A stretch of 47,194 nucleotides of DNA, taken from a candidate division FCPU426 bacterium (lineage in GTDB: Bacteria > Oederibacteriota > Muellerivitia > Muellerivitales > Muellerivitaceae). How positions within the stretch are numbered: position 1 is the stretch's first letter; each line of letters opens with the position of its first letter. Both the position numbers and the translations under genes were made by a program. Below, one piece after another: positions 32,543 to 41,495 of this stretch. The notes beneath the pieces are model-generated. The model did not search any database, had not been told where the DNA came from, and saw only the letters and a list, made by a program, of their open reading frames with translations. Location: the NCBI GenBank assembly GCA_023249615.1, contig JAHFCG010000004.1:1-47194 (forward strand), written 5' to 3'.

Positions 32543-35500
32543 TTAAAACAGCGAAACCTGTTTGGAATCTGGAATATCCTTTAGGCAGCCGTGGGTTTTG
32601 AGGATTTCCACCACGTTCTTGTTCACCCCGCAGCGCTCAACCAGGTCCTCGATGGAACTGAAGGGCCCCTTCTTGCGTTCTTCCACGATGGATTCGGCGG
32701 CTGTCTCACCCAAGCCCGGCAAACCAATCAAGGGTGGGCGGATCGCCCCTTCCTCAAGTTGAAATTGGTGGGCGATGGATTTAAACAGGTCCACCGGCAG
32801 GAACTTGAACCCCCTGGCGTACATTTCCTCAGCCACCTCGAGAACGGAAGCCTCATCCTGTTCCTTGGCAGTGGGCTTTTCAATCGAGCGGATGGTTTTG
32901 ATGCGGTCCTTGACCCGGCCAAGACCGTCACAGGCGACCGTCGCGTCAAAACCAAAAGCCTTATTGGTGAAATAATCCGCGTAGAAGGCTAAGGGATGAT
33001 GGACCTTAAAGTAGGCGATTCGGAAGCTCATGATGCAATAAGCCACGGCGTGGGCTTTGGGAAAGATGTACTTGATCTTGCGGCAGCTGTCGATATACCA
33101 GGAAGGCGTCTTGGCGTCGCCCATGGCTTTTTCGTATTCGGGCTTCAAACCCTTGCCTTTACGGACATCTTCCATGATTTTAAAGGCCAAGGCCTCATCC
33201 ATTTTCTTTGCCACGAGGTCGTTCAACATATCGTCGCGGGTGGAAATAACCGTGGAAAGGGTCGCGGTTCCCTTCTTGATCAGTTCCTGGGCGTTGCCCA
33301 GCCAGACATCGGTACCATGGGCCAGACCGGAAAGACGTACCAAGTGCTCGAACTTGTTGGGTTTCGTATCCCGCAACATGTCCATCGCGAAGGAAGTCCC
33401 GAACTCTGGAACACCCAGCGTTCCTAAATCTTTATCGATTTTTTCTTTCAGGTTCAGCGCCTTCACACCCGCGAACAAACTCATGGTCTCGGGATCGTTC
33501 AAGGCGATTCCAACAGCTGAAACCCCCGTCATGCTTTCCAAACGCTTCAGGCTCGTGGGATTGTCATGGCCCAGGATGTCGAGCTTCACGAGACAATCGT
33601 GCATGCTGTTGTAATCAAAGTGGGTGGTAATAACATCCCCGTCCTTGTTATCCGCGGGAAATTGCACGGGGCAGACGTCGGTAATTTCCATGTTCTTGGG
33701 AAGAATGACAATACCCCCGGGATGTTGGCCGGTCGTCTTGGAGACCCCGGAACAACCCTTCACCATGCGGTTAAGTTCAGCGTTACGGGCTTTTCGCCCA
33801 GCCTCTTCCATGAATTTCTTCACGAAACCGAAAGCAATGCGGTCCTGGACCGCGGAAATGGTTCCCGCCCGGAAACAATGGTCCTTTCCGAAAAGTTCCT
33901 CCACATATTTATGGGCGATGTGCTGGTACTCGCCGGAAAAGTTTAGGTCGATATCCGGCATCTTGTCGCCCTTGAACCCCATGAAAACCTCAAAGGCGAT
34001 GGAGAACCCATCCTGGCCCATTTTCTTTCCACAGGTGGGGCAATTTTTGGCGGGCAAATCCACGCCAGCGGTCGAGGAGGCGTTTTCGGGAAACTCATGG
34101 TAATGGCCTTCTTTGCATATCCAATGGGGAGGCAAGGGATTTACCTCGGTAATGCCGCTCAGGAACGCCACAAAGGAACTGCCAACGCTTCCCCGGCTTC
34201 CGACGATATAACCGTCGGAAAGGGATTTCTTCACCAGTTTCATGGCAATCACATAAAGGGTCGCGAATTTATTGTCAATGATGGCCTTGAGCTCTTTATT
34301 CAGGCGCTTCTCGATAAAGTCGGGCAGGAGGGTTCCATAAAGCTCATGGGCCCTCGCGTTTGAAATTTCCCTCAAGTCGTTTTCGGCGGTATCCCAAACA
34401 GGGGAAAGGGTTTGGGTGGGCAGGGGCTCCACATCCTCGATCATTTCGGCGATCAATCGGGGGTTGGTGACCACCAATTCATGAACCGTTTTTTCGTCAA
34501 AATAATCAAAATCTTTTTTCAGTTCATCCGTGGTTTTGAAATAAAGGGGGGCCTGGCGTTCCACCCCGTACCCCATTCCCGCGTGAAGAATCCGGCGGTA
34601 AACCTCATCGTGCGGCTCAATAAAATGGGAATCTCCCGTGGCAAGGACCATTTTCCCAAGCTTTTTGCCGGTTTCGTAAAGGGTGCGGGTGTGGGTTTGC
34701 AGTTCCTCCATGCTTTTGACGGCCCCATCCTGGATCATGAATTCATTGTTGGCGCATGGCTGAATCTCGATGTAGTCGTAAAACTTGGCCACTTCCTCCA
34801 CCGGTTTGCTCTTGTGCAAGAGATGCTGCCAAACCTCCCCCTGTTCGCAGGCCGAACCTACAATGATTCCCTCGCGGTGGGCCTCCAACAGGGCCCGGGG
34901 AATAAGCGGGCGTTTGTAAAAATATTTCATGTGGCTCTCGGAAACCAGCTTGTAAAGATTCTTGAGCCCTGTTTTGTTTTTGACCAAAAGGATGATGTGG
35001 TAGATGGCCATCCCTTTTTCTTTTTTGAACTCATCGACCAGGTAGCCTTCGATACCCAGAATCAGCTTGATGCCGTGTTTTTTGGCCGCAACCTTGGCTT
35101 CCGGATAGGCCTGCACCACCCCGTGATCGGTTATGGCGATGGCCGGGTGTCCCCACTTGGCGGCCCTTTCAATGAGCCGCTCGATTTTGGAAAGACCGTC
35201 CATTCGGCTCATTTGGGTGTGGCAGTGAAGTTCCACCCGCTTTTCCGCGGCCGTATCCATGCGGGACTCAGGAGGCGGAACCTTCATGATGTCCCTGACA
35301 TTTAATACCAGATCCTCGGCGGAGTATTTATTAAACCGCAAATCCCCCCGAACCCTTACCCAATCCCTTTCCTTGATGCCGCCTTTAAACTTTCCGTCGT
35401 TCTCGTGGAAGAACAGGACTTCCAATGAATCGGTGTAATCGGTAATGGTCATTTTCACCATGTGGCGGCCGCTGCGGGTCTGGAACTGTTCATACATAAT

Positions 35501-36202
35501 AATTTCGCCCTGGGCCGTGAACCCGTTTTGTTCATCGTTCACGTTCATGGATTGGGGTTCTTCGGCGATTTTTCTTCCATAGATCAATACCGGGGAGGGG
35601 ACTTTGGGCGCAGAATTGAACCCCGCGGGATTTTCAGCCGCCTGAACCACGGGCATTTCGGGAACCAACGCGGAATTAATTTCCAGTTGAACCTTTACCT
35701 GTGAACCGCAACGCCGGCTTAGGGTGTCCCCTAGAAATTTCACGCAATTGCTGCGGTCCAATTTTTGGCGGGCCATTTCATGGGGGACCTGGAAATTAAC
35801 GTTTTGGTCCAAAATCTCAAACCGGCAGGGGGTAAACCACCCCTCGGAGATCTCCGATTCCTCCATCAGGCAAAAAAGAAAATCTTTTTCATGGGCGGCG
35901 ATGTACTCAGCGGGAGTGATGACCGAGGGCCCGTAATGGACATCCAGGACCACCCGCCCCACGTCCGGAAGGCTTTCCTTGAGATGGCTCGTGACATTGG
36001 CGTAGGTCTCGGGGGAAACAGGCGCCCCCATTTTGAGGCGGAGAACCAGTATGGCTTTTTCGGGGTAAATCTGGACACCGAGGATTTCCGACTGAAGAAA
36101 ACGCTCTTGTTCGAAGCATTGAAGGGGGATTTGTTGTAAAAGTCCGTAAAAGGGGGAGGAAGCCGTCTCGTTTTCCGTTGGGGGAGTACTTACGGGCGTC
36201 AT
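32543..36202 (-). CDS. polC: DNA polymerase III PolC-type alpha subunit lacking the exonuclease insert
   Basis: A replicative polymerase of the PolC (not DnaE) class, 1219 residues against about 1440 in Bacillus. An N-terminal region is followed by an OB fold (about 225-305), the PHP domain (323-560, with HCHTQMS, AITDHGV, GSACEQGE and TGDSHF intact), a zinc finger (C696, C721, C724 and probably H700), the palm (D750 and D752 in PDIDLNF, D875 in VKLDILGHD) and a C-terminal helix-hairpin-helix. In Bacillus the PHP domain is interrupted by a DEDDh exonuclease; here the chain goes straight from GIEGYLVDEF to YHIILLVKNKTG and no DVETTG motif exists. Proofreading must be separate or absent. GGAGG precedes ATG by 4 nt. 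Confidence 0.95.
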   Translation of the reverse strand: MTPVSTPPTENETASSPFYGLLQQIPLQCFEQERFLQSEILGVQIYPEKAILVLRLKMGAPVSPETYANVTSHLKESLPDVGRVVLDVHYGPSVITPAEYIAAHEKDFLFCLMEESEISEGWFTPCRFEILDQNVNFQVPHEMARQKLDRSNCVKFLGDTLSRRCGSQVKVQLEINSALVPEMPVVQAAENPAGFNSAPKVPSPVLIYGRKIAEEPQSMNVNDEQNGFTAQGEIIMYEQFQTRSGRHMVKMTITDYTDSLEVLFFHENDGKFKGGIKERDWVRVRGDLRFNKYSAEDLVLNVRDIMKVPPPESRMDTAAEKRVELHCHTQMSRMDGLSKIERLIERAAKWGHPAIAITDHGVVQAYPEAKVAAKKHGIKLILGIEGYLVDEFKKEKGMAIYHIILLVKNKTGLKNLYKLVSESHMKYFYKRPLIPRALLEAHREGIIVGSACEQGEVWQHLLHKSKPVEEVAKFYDYIEIQPCANNEFMIQDGAVKSMEELQTHTRTLYETGKKLGKMVLATGDSHFIEPHDEVYRRILHAGMGYGVERQAPLYFKTTDELKKDFDYFDEKTVHELVVTNPRLIAEMIEDVEPLPTQTLSPVWDTAENDLREISNARAHELYGTLLPDFIEKRLNKELKAIIDNKFATLYVIAMKLVKKSLSDGYIVGSRGSVGSSFVAFLSGITEVNPLPPHWICKEGHYHEFPENASSTAGVDLPAKNCPTCGKKMGQDGFSIAFEVFMGFKGDKMPDIDLNFSGEYQHIAHKYVEELFGKDHCFRAGTISAVQDRIAFGFVKKFMEEAGRKARNAELNRMVKGCSGVSKTTGQHPGGIVILPKNMEITDVCPVQFPADNKDGDVITTHFDYNSMHDCLVKLDILGHDNPTSLKRLESMTGVSAVGIALNDPETMSLFAGVKALNLKEKIDKDLGTLGVPEFGTSFAMDMLRDTKPNKFEHLVRLSGLAHGTDVWLGNAQELIKKGTATLSTVISTRDDMLNDLVAKKMDEALAFKIMEDVRKGKGLKPEYEKAMGDAKTPSWYIDSCRKIKYIFPKAHAVAYCIMSFRIAYFKVHHPLAFYADYFTNKAFGFDATVACDGLGRVKDRIKTIRSIEKPTAKEQDEASVLEVAEEMYARGFKFLPVDLFKSIAHQFQLEEGAIRPPLIGLPGLGETAAESIVEERKKGPFSSIEDLVERCGVNKNVVEILKTHGCLKDIPDSKQVSLF

Positions 36203-36306
36203 CCTGCCTCCATCAACGAATATAAGGGTAAAGTAAAAGGGGTTGGGGTCAGCTCCTTCGAACTATACAACCTATGGGAAAGAAGTCAAGATTTTTCAGA
36301 AAACCA

Positions 36307-36411
36307 TTTTCACCACCAAGAGCACCAAGGTCACCAAAAAAGATTTCAAATTCTGAAATCTAAATCCTTTTTCTTTTTCCTCCCTTGGTGCACTTGGTGA
36401 CCTTGGTGGTT
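36307..36411. repeat. Palindromic repeat (CACCAAG/CTTGGTG family)
   Basis: CACCACCAAGAGCACCAAGG and CCTTGGTGGT with TTGGTGCACTTGGTGA between form arms of about 28 bp around an AT-rich loop. Located between polC and the first DUF1207 gene. Confidence 0.78.
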
Positions 36412-36429
36412 ATAAATAATTTGTTGTTT

Positions 36430-37266
36430 TTAAGGGTCAAAATAAATCCCGAAGCCCCAGTGGTCATCCTTCTGCCGGTAAAACTGGCCGTACTCGCTGT
36501 TGCCGTTATAGTAAAGAAGCGCCAGCCGGATCGCCTGGCGCGTTTCTTTTTTAAATTTCCATTGAAGACCCAATTGAAAAGAATGATTTACGATTCCACC
36601 GGCCTCATCTTTCAACTTTAAGTCATAACCCAAATAACCCCGCCCGATCGTTTTAAACAAAAAATCAAAGGAGTCCGTAAATAGCTCCGTACCGGCGTGG
36701 ATAAAAAAAGGTTTTTCGGCCGGATCAATATGCCCCCAATACCCGACCCCCGCGTAAACCCGAATATTGTCCGAGGGCTGGAAGGAGGAGGTAAACCTGA
36801 AGCTTTCCCGGGTATAAATAAACCGGGGGACATAATCGAAAAGTTCATCGCCTAGGTGGGAACTGAAGTGGACATATTCCAGGCGGTGGGAAAATTCCCC
36901 CGAGGCTTCGCTGAAATAAACTCCCAACTGCCAGTCGCTGACCCGCTCCGGAAAGGCGTTATAAATGTACCAGCCGTTGTCAAAAACCACCCGCTTGGGA
37001 TAGGACGAATAGTCCGCGTTTCCCAAGCCGATGTAGGCGCCCTCCAAAATTCCCCATCCCCATCGGGATTGATCCGCCGGACGCCACTGGAGAAGTTCAA
37101 TGACGGAACCGATGGATCCCTCATAGGCATTGAGCCCGTCCTGGATATTGACGCTGGCGTGGGGTTCCCTGGGGTCCGCGATCAGTGATTCGAAAACCGG
37201 TTCCTTCGGCAGGAAAATTAAACGTTCTTCCCCCGCGAGTAGAAACTTGGGAAAAAGAAAAACCAT
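36430..37266 (-). CDS. DUF1207-family envelope protein (copy 1)
   Basis: An exported protein of about 278 residues, DUF1207-like. After a short hydrophobic start (MVFLFPKFLLAGEE) it has the family block FLPKEPVFESLIADPREPHA and the closing YYNGNSEYGQFYRQKDDHWG then FGIYFDP. Alternating aromatic strands suggest an outer-membrane barrel. It is homologous to the next gene along most of its length. The exact start is uncertain: ATG 37266 or TTG 37272, the latter 8 nt after a GGAG supplied by the palindromic repeat at 37267-37363. Function unknown. Confidence 0.72.
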   Translation of the reverse strand: MVFLFPKFLLAGEERLIFLPKEPVFESLIADPREPHASVNIQDGLNAYEGSIGSVIELLQWRPADQSRWGWGILEGAYIGLGNADYSSYPKRVVFDNGWYIYNAFPERVSDWQLGVYFSEASGEFSHRLEYVHFSSHLGDELFDYVPRFIYTRESFRFTSSFQPSDNIRVYAGVGYWGHIDPAEKPFFIHAGTELFTDSFDFLFKTIGRGYLGYDLKLKDEAGGIVNHSFQLGLQWKFKKETRQAIRLALLYYNGNSEYGQFYRQKDDHWGFGIYFDP

Positions 37267-37363
37267 TTTCAACACCAAGACTCCAAGACACCAAGAAAAC
37301 CTTTTTCCTTTAGTTTCGCACTTAACCTTTTTTCCCCCTTGGAGCCTTGGAGTCTTGGTGGTA
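37267..37363. repeat. Palindromic repeat (CACCAAG/CTTGGAG family)
   Basis: AACACCAAGACTCCAAGACA and CCTTGGAGTCTTGGTGG form arms around an AT-rich centre. It lies between the two DUF1207 genes and reaches the start of copy 1. Confidence 0.75.
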
Positions 37364-37378
37364 ATAATTATTTTATTT

Positions 37379-38236
37379 TTATGGATCAAAATAAACCCCC
37401 ACCGCCCAGTGGTTGTCGTGGCCCTGGTAGAACTGGCCGTATTCATAATTGCCGTCATAAAAAATAACCGCCAAACGCAGGGCCCGGGATTCTTCCGGGT
37501 TAAACTTCCATTGGATTCCCAATTGGGCGGTCTTGTTCAAGGTTCCCGCCCCCTGGGCTTTCCATTTCAAATGAAAGGTCCCGTAACCTCTCACGGTGGT
37601 CCCGATAAATTCAGAAGCGGTTGAAAAAACCTCTGCCCCGAGAGAGGCGAAAAAGGCGTTATCGTAAGGGTAGATGTTTTCCCAGACCCCTAATCCGGCG
37701 TAAAAACGCAGGCTCTCCGAGGGTTGATATGAAAAGGTGTAATTAAAGTTTTCACCGTTGTAAATGATGGGTTCCTGGAGCCCTTCCAGGGAATCCCCGA
37801 GGTGGGAGCTTTGGTGGAGAAATTCCAGACGGTGGGAAAAGGAGCCGGAACTCCCGGTCAAATACATCCCCGCCAACCAATCGTTGTTTCTCATGGGAAA
37901 GGCGACCCCCTCCTGGTCCAAAAGGATGAAGCCGGTTCCAAACATTCCCACGCTCCACTGGGTCCCATCCGGCGGGGAAAAACGGGCCAATTCAACGGTG
38001 GCTCCCAGCGCTCCCTCAAACCGGACCTGACTGGTGTGGGAAATTACGCTGGTTTGAGGCTCGCGGGGATCACCGATGAGGGGCCGAAAAAGGGGCGCGG
38101 GGGGAAGAAAAACCCATTCCTCGGCTAAGACCCGAAAAGGGAAAAAAAAGACAAAACCTATTAACCACAAAGGCACCAAGGGCACCAAGAAGGATAAAGA
38201 AGAAAAAAATTCGATTATTTTATAATTTTTAAACAT
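37379..38236 (-). CDS. DUF1207-family envelope protein (copy 2)
   Basis: A 285-residue paralogue of the adjacent gene, with FLPPAPLFRPLIGDPREPQT, SHRLEFLHQSSHLGDSLEG and a final YGQFYQGHDNHWAVGVYFDP; the other copy has SHRLEYVHFSSHLGDELF. The start at 38236 gives a convincing signal peptide of about 38 residues ending RVLA. Its hydrophobic core (LSFLVPLVPLWLIGF) is encoded by a palindromic repeat. Barrel-like outer-membrane location is inferred. Lies between a glycosyltransferase gene and copy 1. Confidence 0.74.
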   Translation of the reverse strand: MFKNYKIIEFFSSLSFLVPLVPLWLIGFVFFFPFRVLAEEWVFLPPAPLFRPLIGDPREPQTSVISHTSQVRFEGALGATVELARFSPPDGTQWSVGMFGTGFILLDQEGVAFPMRNNDWLAGMYLTGSSGSFSHRLEFLHQSSHLGDSLEGLQEPIIYNGENFNYTFSYQPSESLRFYAGLGVWENIYPYDNAFFASLGAEVFSTASEFIGTTVRGYGTFHLKWKAQGAGTLNKTAQLGIQWKFNPEESRALRLAVIFYDGNYEYGQFYQGHDNHWAVGVYFDP

Positions 38237-38281
38237 ACATCTTGGGCCCCATTTAGTGCCCTTTGTGCCTTTGTGGTTCAA
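38162..38281. repeat. Palindromic repeat (CACAAAGGCACCAAGG family)
   Basis: AACCACAAAGGCACCAAGGG and CCCTTTGTGCCTTTGTGGTT are nearly perfectly complementary over 20 bp. One arm is translated as part of the copy 2 DUF1207 signal peptide. Confidence 0.8.
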
Positions 38282-38282
38282 T

Positions 38283-39437
38283 CTAAGTTTTCAGGATTTT
38301 TTCATAGGCTTCCAGCATCCGTTTGGCCATGGAAGTGGAGGACCATTTATCGGCTTCGGCGAGTGTTTCCGATTTCTTTTGGTCATAAAGGGCCTTGTCC
38401 GTCAGCATCTTGTAAACGGCTTCGGTAAATTCGTCCTCATTCAATTGGGTGGTCAAACCGCCACGGCCCGATGCCATCACGTCCTTGATTCCCATTTCCG
38501 CCACGGCAACCACCGGAGTTTCCGCGGCCATGGCTTCGGTCACCACGAGGCCTTGGGTTTCCGTTATGGAGGCAAAGACGAAAAGGTCCGCTCCCGCGTA
38601 ACAATCCCGCCAGTCTTCCTTGCTGAGGTAGCCGGCGAAATGAACGCAATCCGTCATTTTTAAGTCCACGGTCATTTTTTCTAGGTGCTTCTTGGCCGCT
38701 CCCTCCCCGGCGATAAGAAACTGGATGTTTGGCACGCGGGGACGAAGACGATTCACCACCCGAAGCAGGAAGTCGATGTTCTTTTCCTCCGCGACCCTTC
38801 CCATGAATAAAAGGATCCTGTCTTCCGGTTTGTACCCTTTTAATTTTCTAAACCTTTGGGGATCCCTTCCCTGGAAACGTTCCAACCGGATGCCCGTGGG
38901 AATAACCTCAATGGGTTTTGAGACGTTGTAACCTGCAAGGACATCCCTCATTTCCGTCGAGGGCGTGATGAGGAGGTCGCAGGAATCACAGTAGCGGCGG
39001 CTGGCGGTTTTGGCGTACCAGACGGACAGGGCTTTCGGAAGAAACCAAAGGTAATGCTCCACGTAGGCGGCGAAAAGCGTGTGATAGGTATGAACCACCT
39101 TCGCCCCGGACTTCCTTGCCCATTTGACCGCGGGTCCGCCGATGGTGAACGGGGTTTGGGTGTGAACGATGTCATATTTTTTGTCGATAAACTGTTGAAT
39201 GAGTTTTTTATCGCCGCCCGGGTGGCCCAGGCGGTCCTCCGGATCAAAGAAAAGGTACCAGGAAGGAAAGCGGTAAATCTTAAGGTGGTCGCTGACGTCA
39301 ATGTGATTCGGAAAAGCCGGCGCGTAAATGTGGACCTCATGGCCCAATTTCGCGAATTCATCGGCAAAAATCTGGGTGGAAGCCGATACCCCATTGATGC
39401 GGGGGTAGTAGGTGTCGGTGACGAGGGCAATTTTCAA
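38283..39437 (-). CDS. GT4-family glycosyltransferase
   Basis: A 384-residue retaining glycosyltransferase of the GT-B fold, closest in look to 1,2-diacylglycerol 3-glucosyltransferase/PimB-like enzymes. The N-terminal domain starts IALVTDTYYPRINGVSAS with the Gly-rich acceptor loop. The C-terminal domain has LLFMGRVAEEKNIDFLL (nucleotide loop) and the E-x7-E motif ETQGLVVTEAMA. Probably makes glycolipids or modifies an envelope glycan on the cytoplasmic membrane face. Start is TTG with AAAGG 6 nt upstream. It is followed by the DUF1207 pair. Confidence 0.88.
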   Translation of the reverse strand: MKIALVTDTYYPRINGVSASTQIFADEFAKLGHEVHIYAPAFPNHIDVSDHLKIYRFPSWYLFFDPEDRLGHPGGDKKLIQQFIDKKYDIVHTQTPFTIGGPAVKWARKSGAKVVHTYHTLFAAYVEHYLWFLPKALSVWYAKTASRRYCDSCDLLITPSTEMRDVLAGYNVSKPIEVIPTGIRLERFQGRDPQRFRKLKGYKPEDRILLFMGRVAEEKNIDFLLRVVNRLRPRVPNIQFLIAGEGAAKKHLEKMTVDLKMTDCVHFAGYLSKEDWRDCYAGADLFVFASITETQGLVVTEAMAAETPVVAVAEMGIKDVMASGRGGLTTQLNEDEFTEAVYKMLTDKALYDQKKSETLAEADKWSSTSMAKRMLEAYEKILKT

Positions 39438-39465
39438 TTAAAACCTTTCAAAAAGAATACATCTA

Positions 39466-39568
39466 GCGCCAGGACTCCAAGGTCACCAAAAAAGTTTTTT
39501 TATTCAAAAACAAAAATCCTTTATTTTTTTGCATTTCTTGGTGTACTTGGTGCCCTTGGTGGTTCAAT
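39466..39568. repeat. Palindromic repeat (CACCAAG/CTTGGTG family)
   Basis: Left arm GCGCCAGGACTCCAAGGTCA (degenerate) and right arm TTGGTGTACTTGGTGCCCTT then GGTGGTT. Between proS and the glycosyltransferase gene. Confidence 0.65.
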
Positions 39569-39571
39569 GCC

Positions 39572-41302
39572 TTAGTGTGTACAGAGTTTCCATTCTTCCG
39601 CCGCGAACTCCCTCACCTTATCCAATACCTGCGCCACGGGAACCTTGGCTGGTTCCTTTTCCCGACGGCGTTTGATCTCGATCAACCCTTCCTTCAATCC
39701 GCGCGACCCGACCCGAACCGACAAAGGCATTCCCAGGAGGTCGGCGTCCTTGAACTTGAAGCCGGCGGAAGCTTCGGTGCGGTCATCATAAAGAACTTCG
39801 TATCCCGCCTTCTTTAAATCCTCATAAAATTGATCCGCCGCCTTGGCCACTTCCGGCTCGGCGGGATTCAAAAGAAGCAAATGCACTTGATAAGGAGCCA
39901 AAGAAATGGGCCAAAGGATTCCTTCCGCGTCATTGTGCTGTTCAATGGCCGCGGCCACGGTGCGGGTTACGCCAATGCCGTAACAACCCATGACCGCCTC
40001 ATGGTCCTTGCTGTCCTCGCCAAGATAAACGCATTTCATGGACTTGGAATACTTCGTTCCCAGCTTGAAGGTCTGTCCCACCTCGATACCCCGAACGATT
40101 TTCAACGGCTTCCCGCATTTGAGACAGCTTTCGCCGTCCTTCACGCTTCTAAAGTCGTTGTACCAGGGCGCGGCGCAATCACGGCCGATCTCCACATGAA
40201 TTAAATGTTTATCTTTGATGAGAGCGCCCGTCACGTAATCGTGGCCCTCTTTCAAGGCGTTGTCCGCCAGGATCTTCACGCCCTTTAGCCCCACAGGTCC
40301 CGCGAAACCAACGGGAGCGCCGGTTACTTCCATCACTTTTTCAGGGGAGGCCAGCACCAGTTCCGTGGCGCCGAGGGCGTTTTGAACCTTAACCTCGTTG
40401 ACTTCATGGTCGCCTCGAACCAAAACAGCGATGGGCTTGCCGTCAGCGAGGAAAATAAGAGTTTTGATGAACTGGGAAGGCGGAAGTTTTAACAACGCCC
40501 CTACTTCTTCCACGGTGTATTTACCGGGAGTATCCACGGGTACGCAGGCTTCGGAGGCGGCTTGGGAAACGGCGGAAGGGGATGGAACCCCAATTGCTTT
40601 TTCCATGTTGGCGGCGTAGGAACAGGCCTGGCACCAGGCGATGGCGGCTTCCCCGCTGTCCGCCATGACCATGAACTCGTGCGTGAAACTGCCGCCGATC
40701 AAACCCGAATCCGCCTCGACCGGCGAACAAAGAAGCCCGCAGCGTTTGAAAATCCGCTTGTAGGCCTCGAACATGATCCAGTAGGTCTTGTCGCAGGCCG
40801 CGTCATCGACATCGAAGGAATAACCGTCCTTCATCAGGAATTCCCGGCTCCTCATGACCCCGAAACGGGGACGGACCTCGTCCCGGAATTTGGTGGCAAT
40901 CTGGAAAAGGTTCATGGGCAGTTGCTTGTAGCTCTTGAGTTCCCGGCGGACCATGTCGGTAATGACTTCCTCGTGGGTCGGCCCCAGGGCGTAATCCCGC
41001 TCGTGGCGGTCTTTTACCCTCATCAATTCCTTGCCGTACTTCTGCCAGCGGCCCGTTTCCTGCCATAACTCAGCGGGGGTCATGATGGGCATCAGGACTT
41101 CCTGCGCCCCGGCCCTTTCCATTTCCTCGCGGATGATCTGGTTCACTTTTAGAATGACACGCTGGCCCAAGGGAAGGTACTCGTAAAAACCGGAGGCCAC
41201 TTTGCGCATGAGTCCCGCGCGAAGCATCAGCTTGTGGGAGGGGATTTCCGCCTCGCCGGGCGTTTCCTTGACGGTTGGGATGAAGGCTTTCGAGACTCGC
41301 AT
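39572..41302 (-). CDS. proS: Prolyl-tRNA synthetase (bacterial type)
   Basis: A class II aminoacyl-tRNA synthetase charging tRNA-Pro. The 576-residue form has the catalytic core with motif 2 (FRDEVRPRFGVMRSREFLMKDGYSF, in pieces FRDEVRPRFG and SREFLMKDGYSF), the YbaK-like editing insertion (about 225-385, with SQFIKTLIFLADGKPIAVLV), motif 3 (GCYGIGVTRTVAAAIEQ) and the anticodon-binding domain (YEVLYDDRTEASAGFKFKDADLLGMP in part). AAGGA precedes the ATG. Downstream of ispG, separated by a palindromic repeat. Confidence 0.97.
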   Translation of the reverse strand: MRVSKAFIPTVKETPGEAEIPSHKLMLRAGLMRKVASGFYEYLPLGQRVILKVNQIIREEMERAGAQEVLMPIMTPAELWQETGRWQKYGKELMRVKDRHERDYALGPTHEEVITDMVRRELKSYKQLPMNLFQIATKFRDEVRPRFGVMRSREFLMKDGYSFDVDDAACDKTYWIMFEAYKRIFKRCGLLCSPVEADSGLIGGSFTHEFMVMADSGEAAIAWCQACSYAANMEKAIGVPSPSAVSQAASEACVPVDTPGKYTVEEVGALLKLPPSQFIKTLIFLADGKPIAVLVRGDHEVNEVKVQNALGATELVLASPEKVMEVTGAPVGFAGPVGLKGVKILADNALKEGHDYVTGALIKDKHLIHVEIGRDCAAPWYNDFRSVKDGESCLKCGKPLKIVRGIEVGQTFKLGTKYSKSMKCVYLGEDSKDHEAVMGCYGIGVTRTVAAAIEQHNDAEGILWPISLAPYQVHLLLLNPAEPEVAKAADQFYEDLKKAGYEVLYDDRTEASAGFKFKDADLLGMPLSVRVGSRGLKEGLIEIKRRREKEPAKVPVAQVLDKVREFAAEEWKLCTH

Positions 41303-41318
41303 AAAAATCCTTTAAGGC

Positions 41319-41493
41319 TTTTTCACCGCAGAGACGCGGAGATCGCAGAGTAAAAAAGAAGGGCACGGCAAAAACCGTACCCTGTTGATAAACCATTTTA
41401 TTCAACGGAATGATTTGAATAAGAGTTTAAGCGAAGCAAACAACCCAAATCAAGAAAAGCCTTTCTCTGCGACCTCTGCGTCTCTGCGGTAAG
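41319..41493. repeat. Palindromic repeat (ACCGCAGAGACGCGGAG/CTCTGCGTCTCTGCGGT family)
   Basis: The ends CACCGCAGAGACGCGGAGAT and CTCTGCGTCTCTGCGGTAAG are complementary. An internal hairpin GGGCACGG/CCGTACCC (41361-41382) lies between them. Fills the ispG-proS gap. Confidence 0.7.
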
Positions 41494-41495
41494 GA

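Noticed and set aside
4729-41493. CRISPR array
   Set aside because: The repeats are palindromic pairs at separate gene junctions, not regularly spaced direct repeats with spacers, and no cas genes are present.
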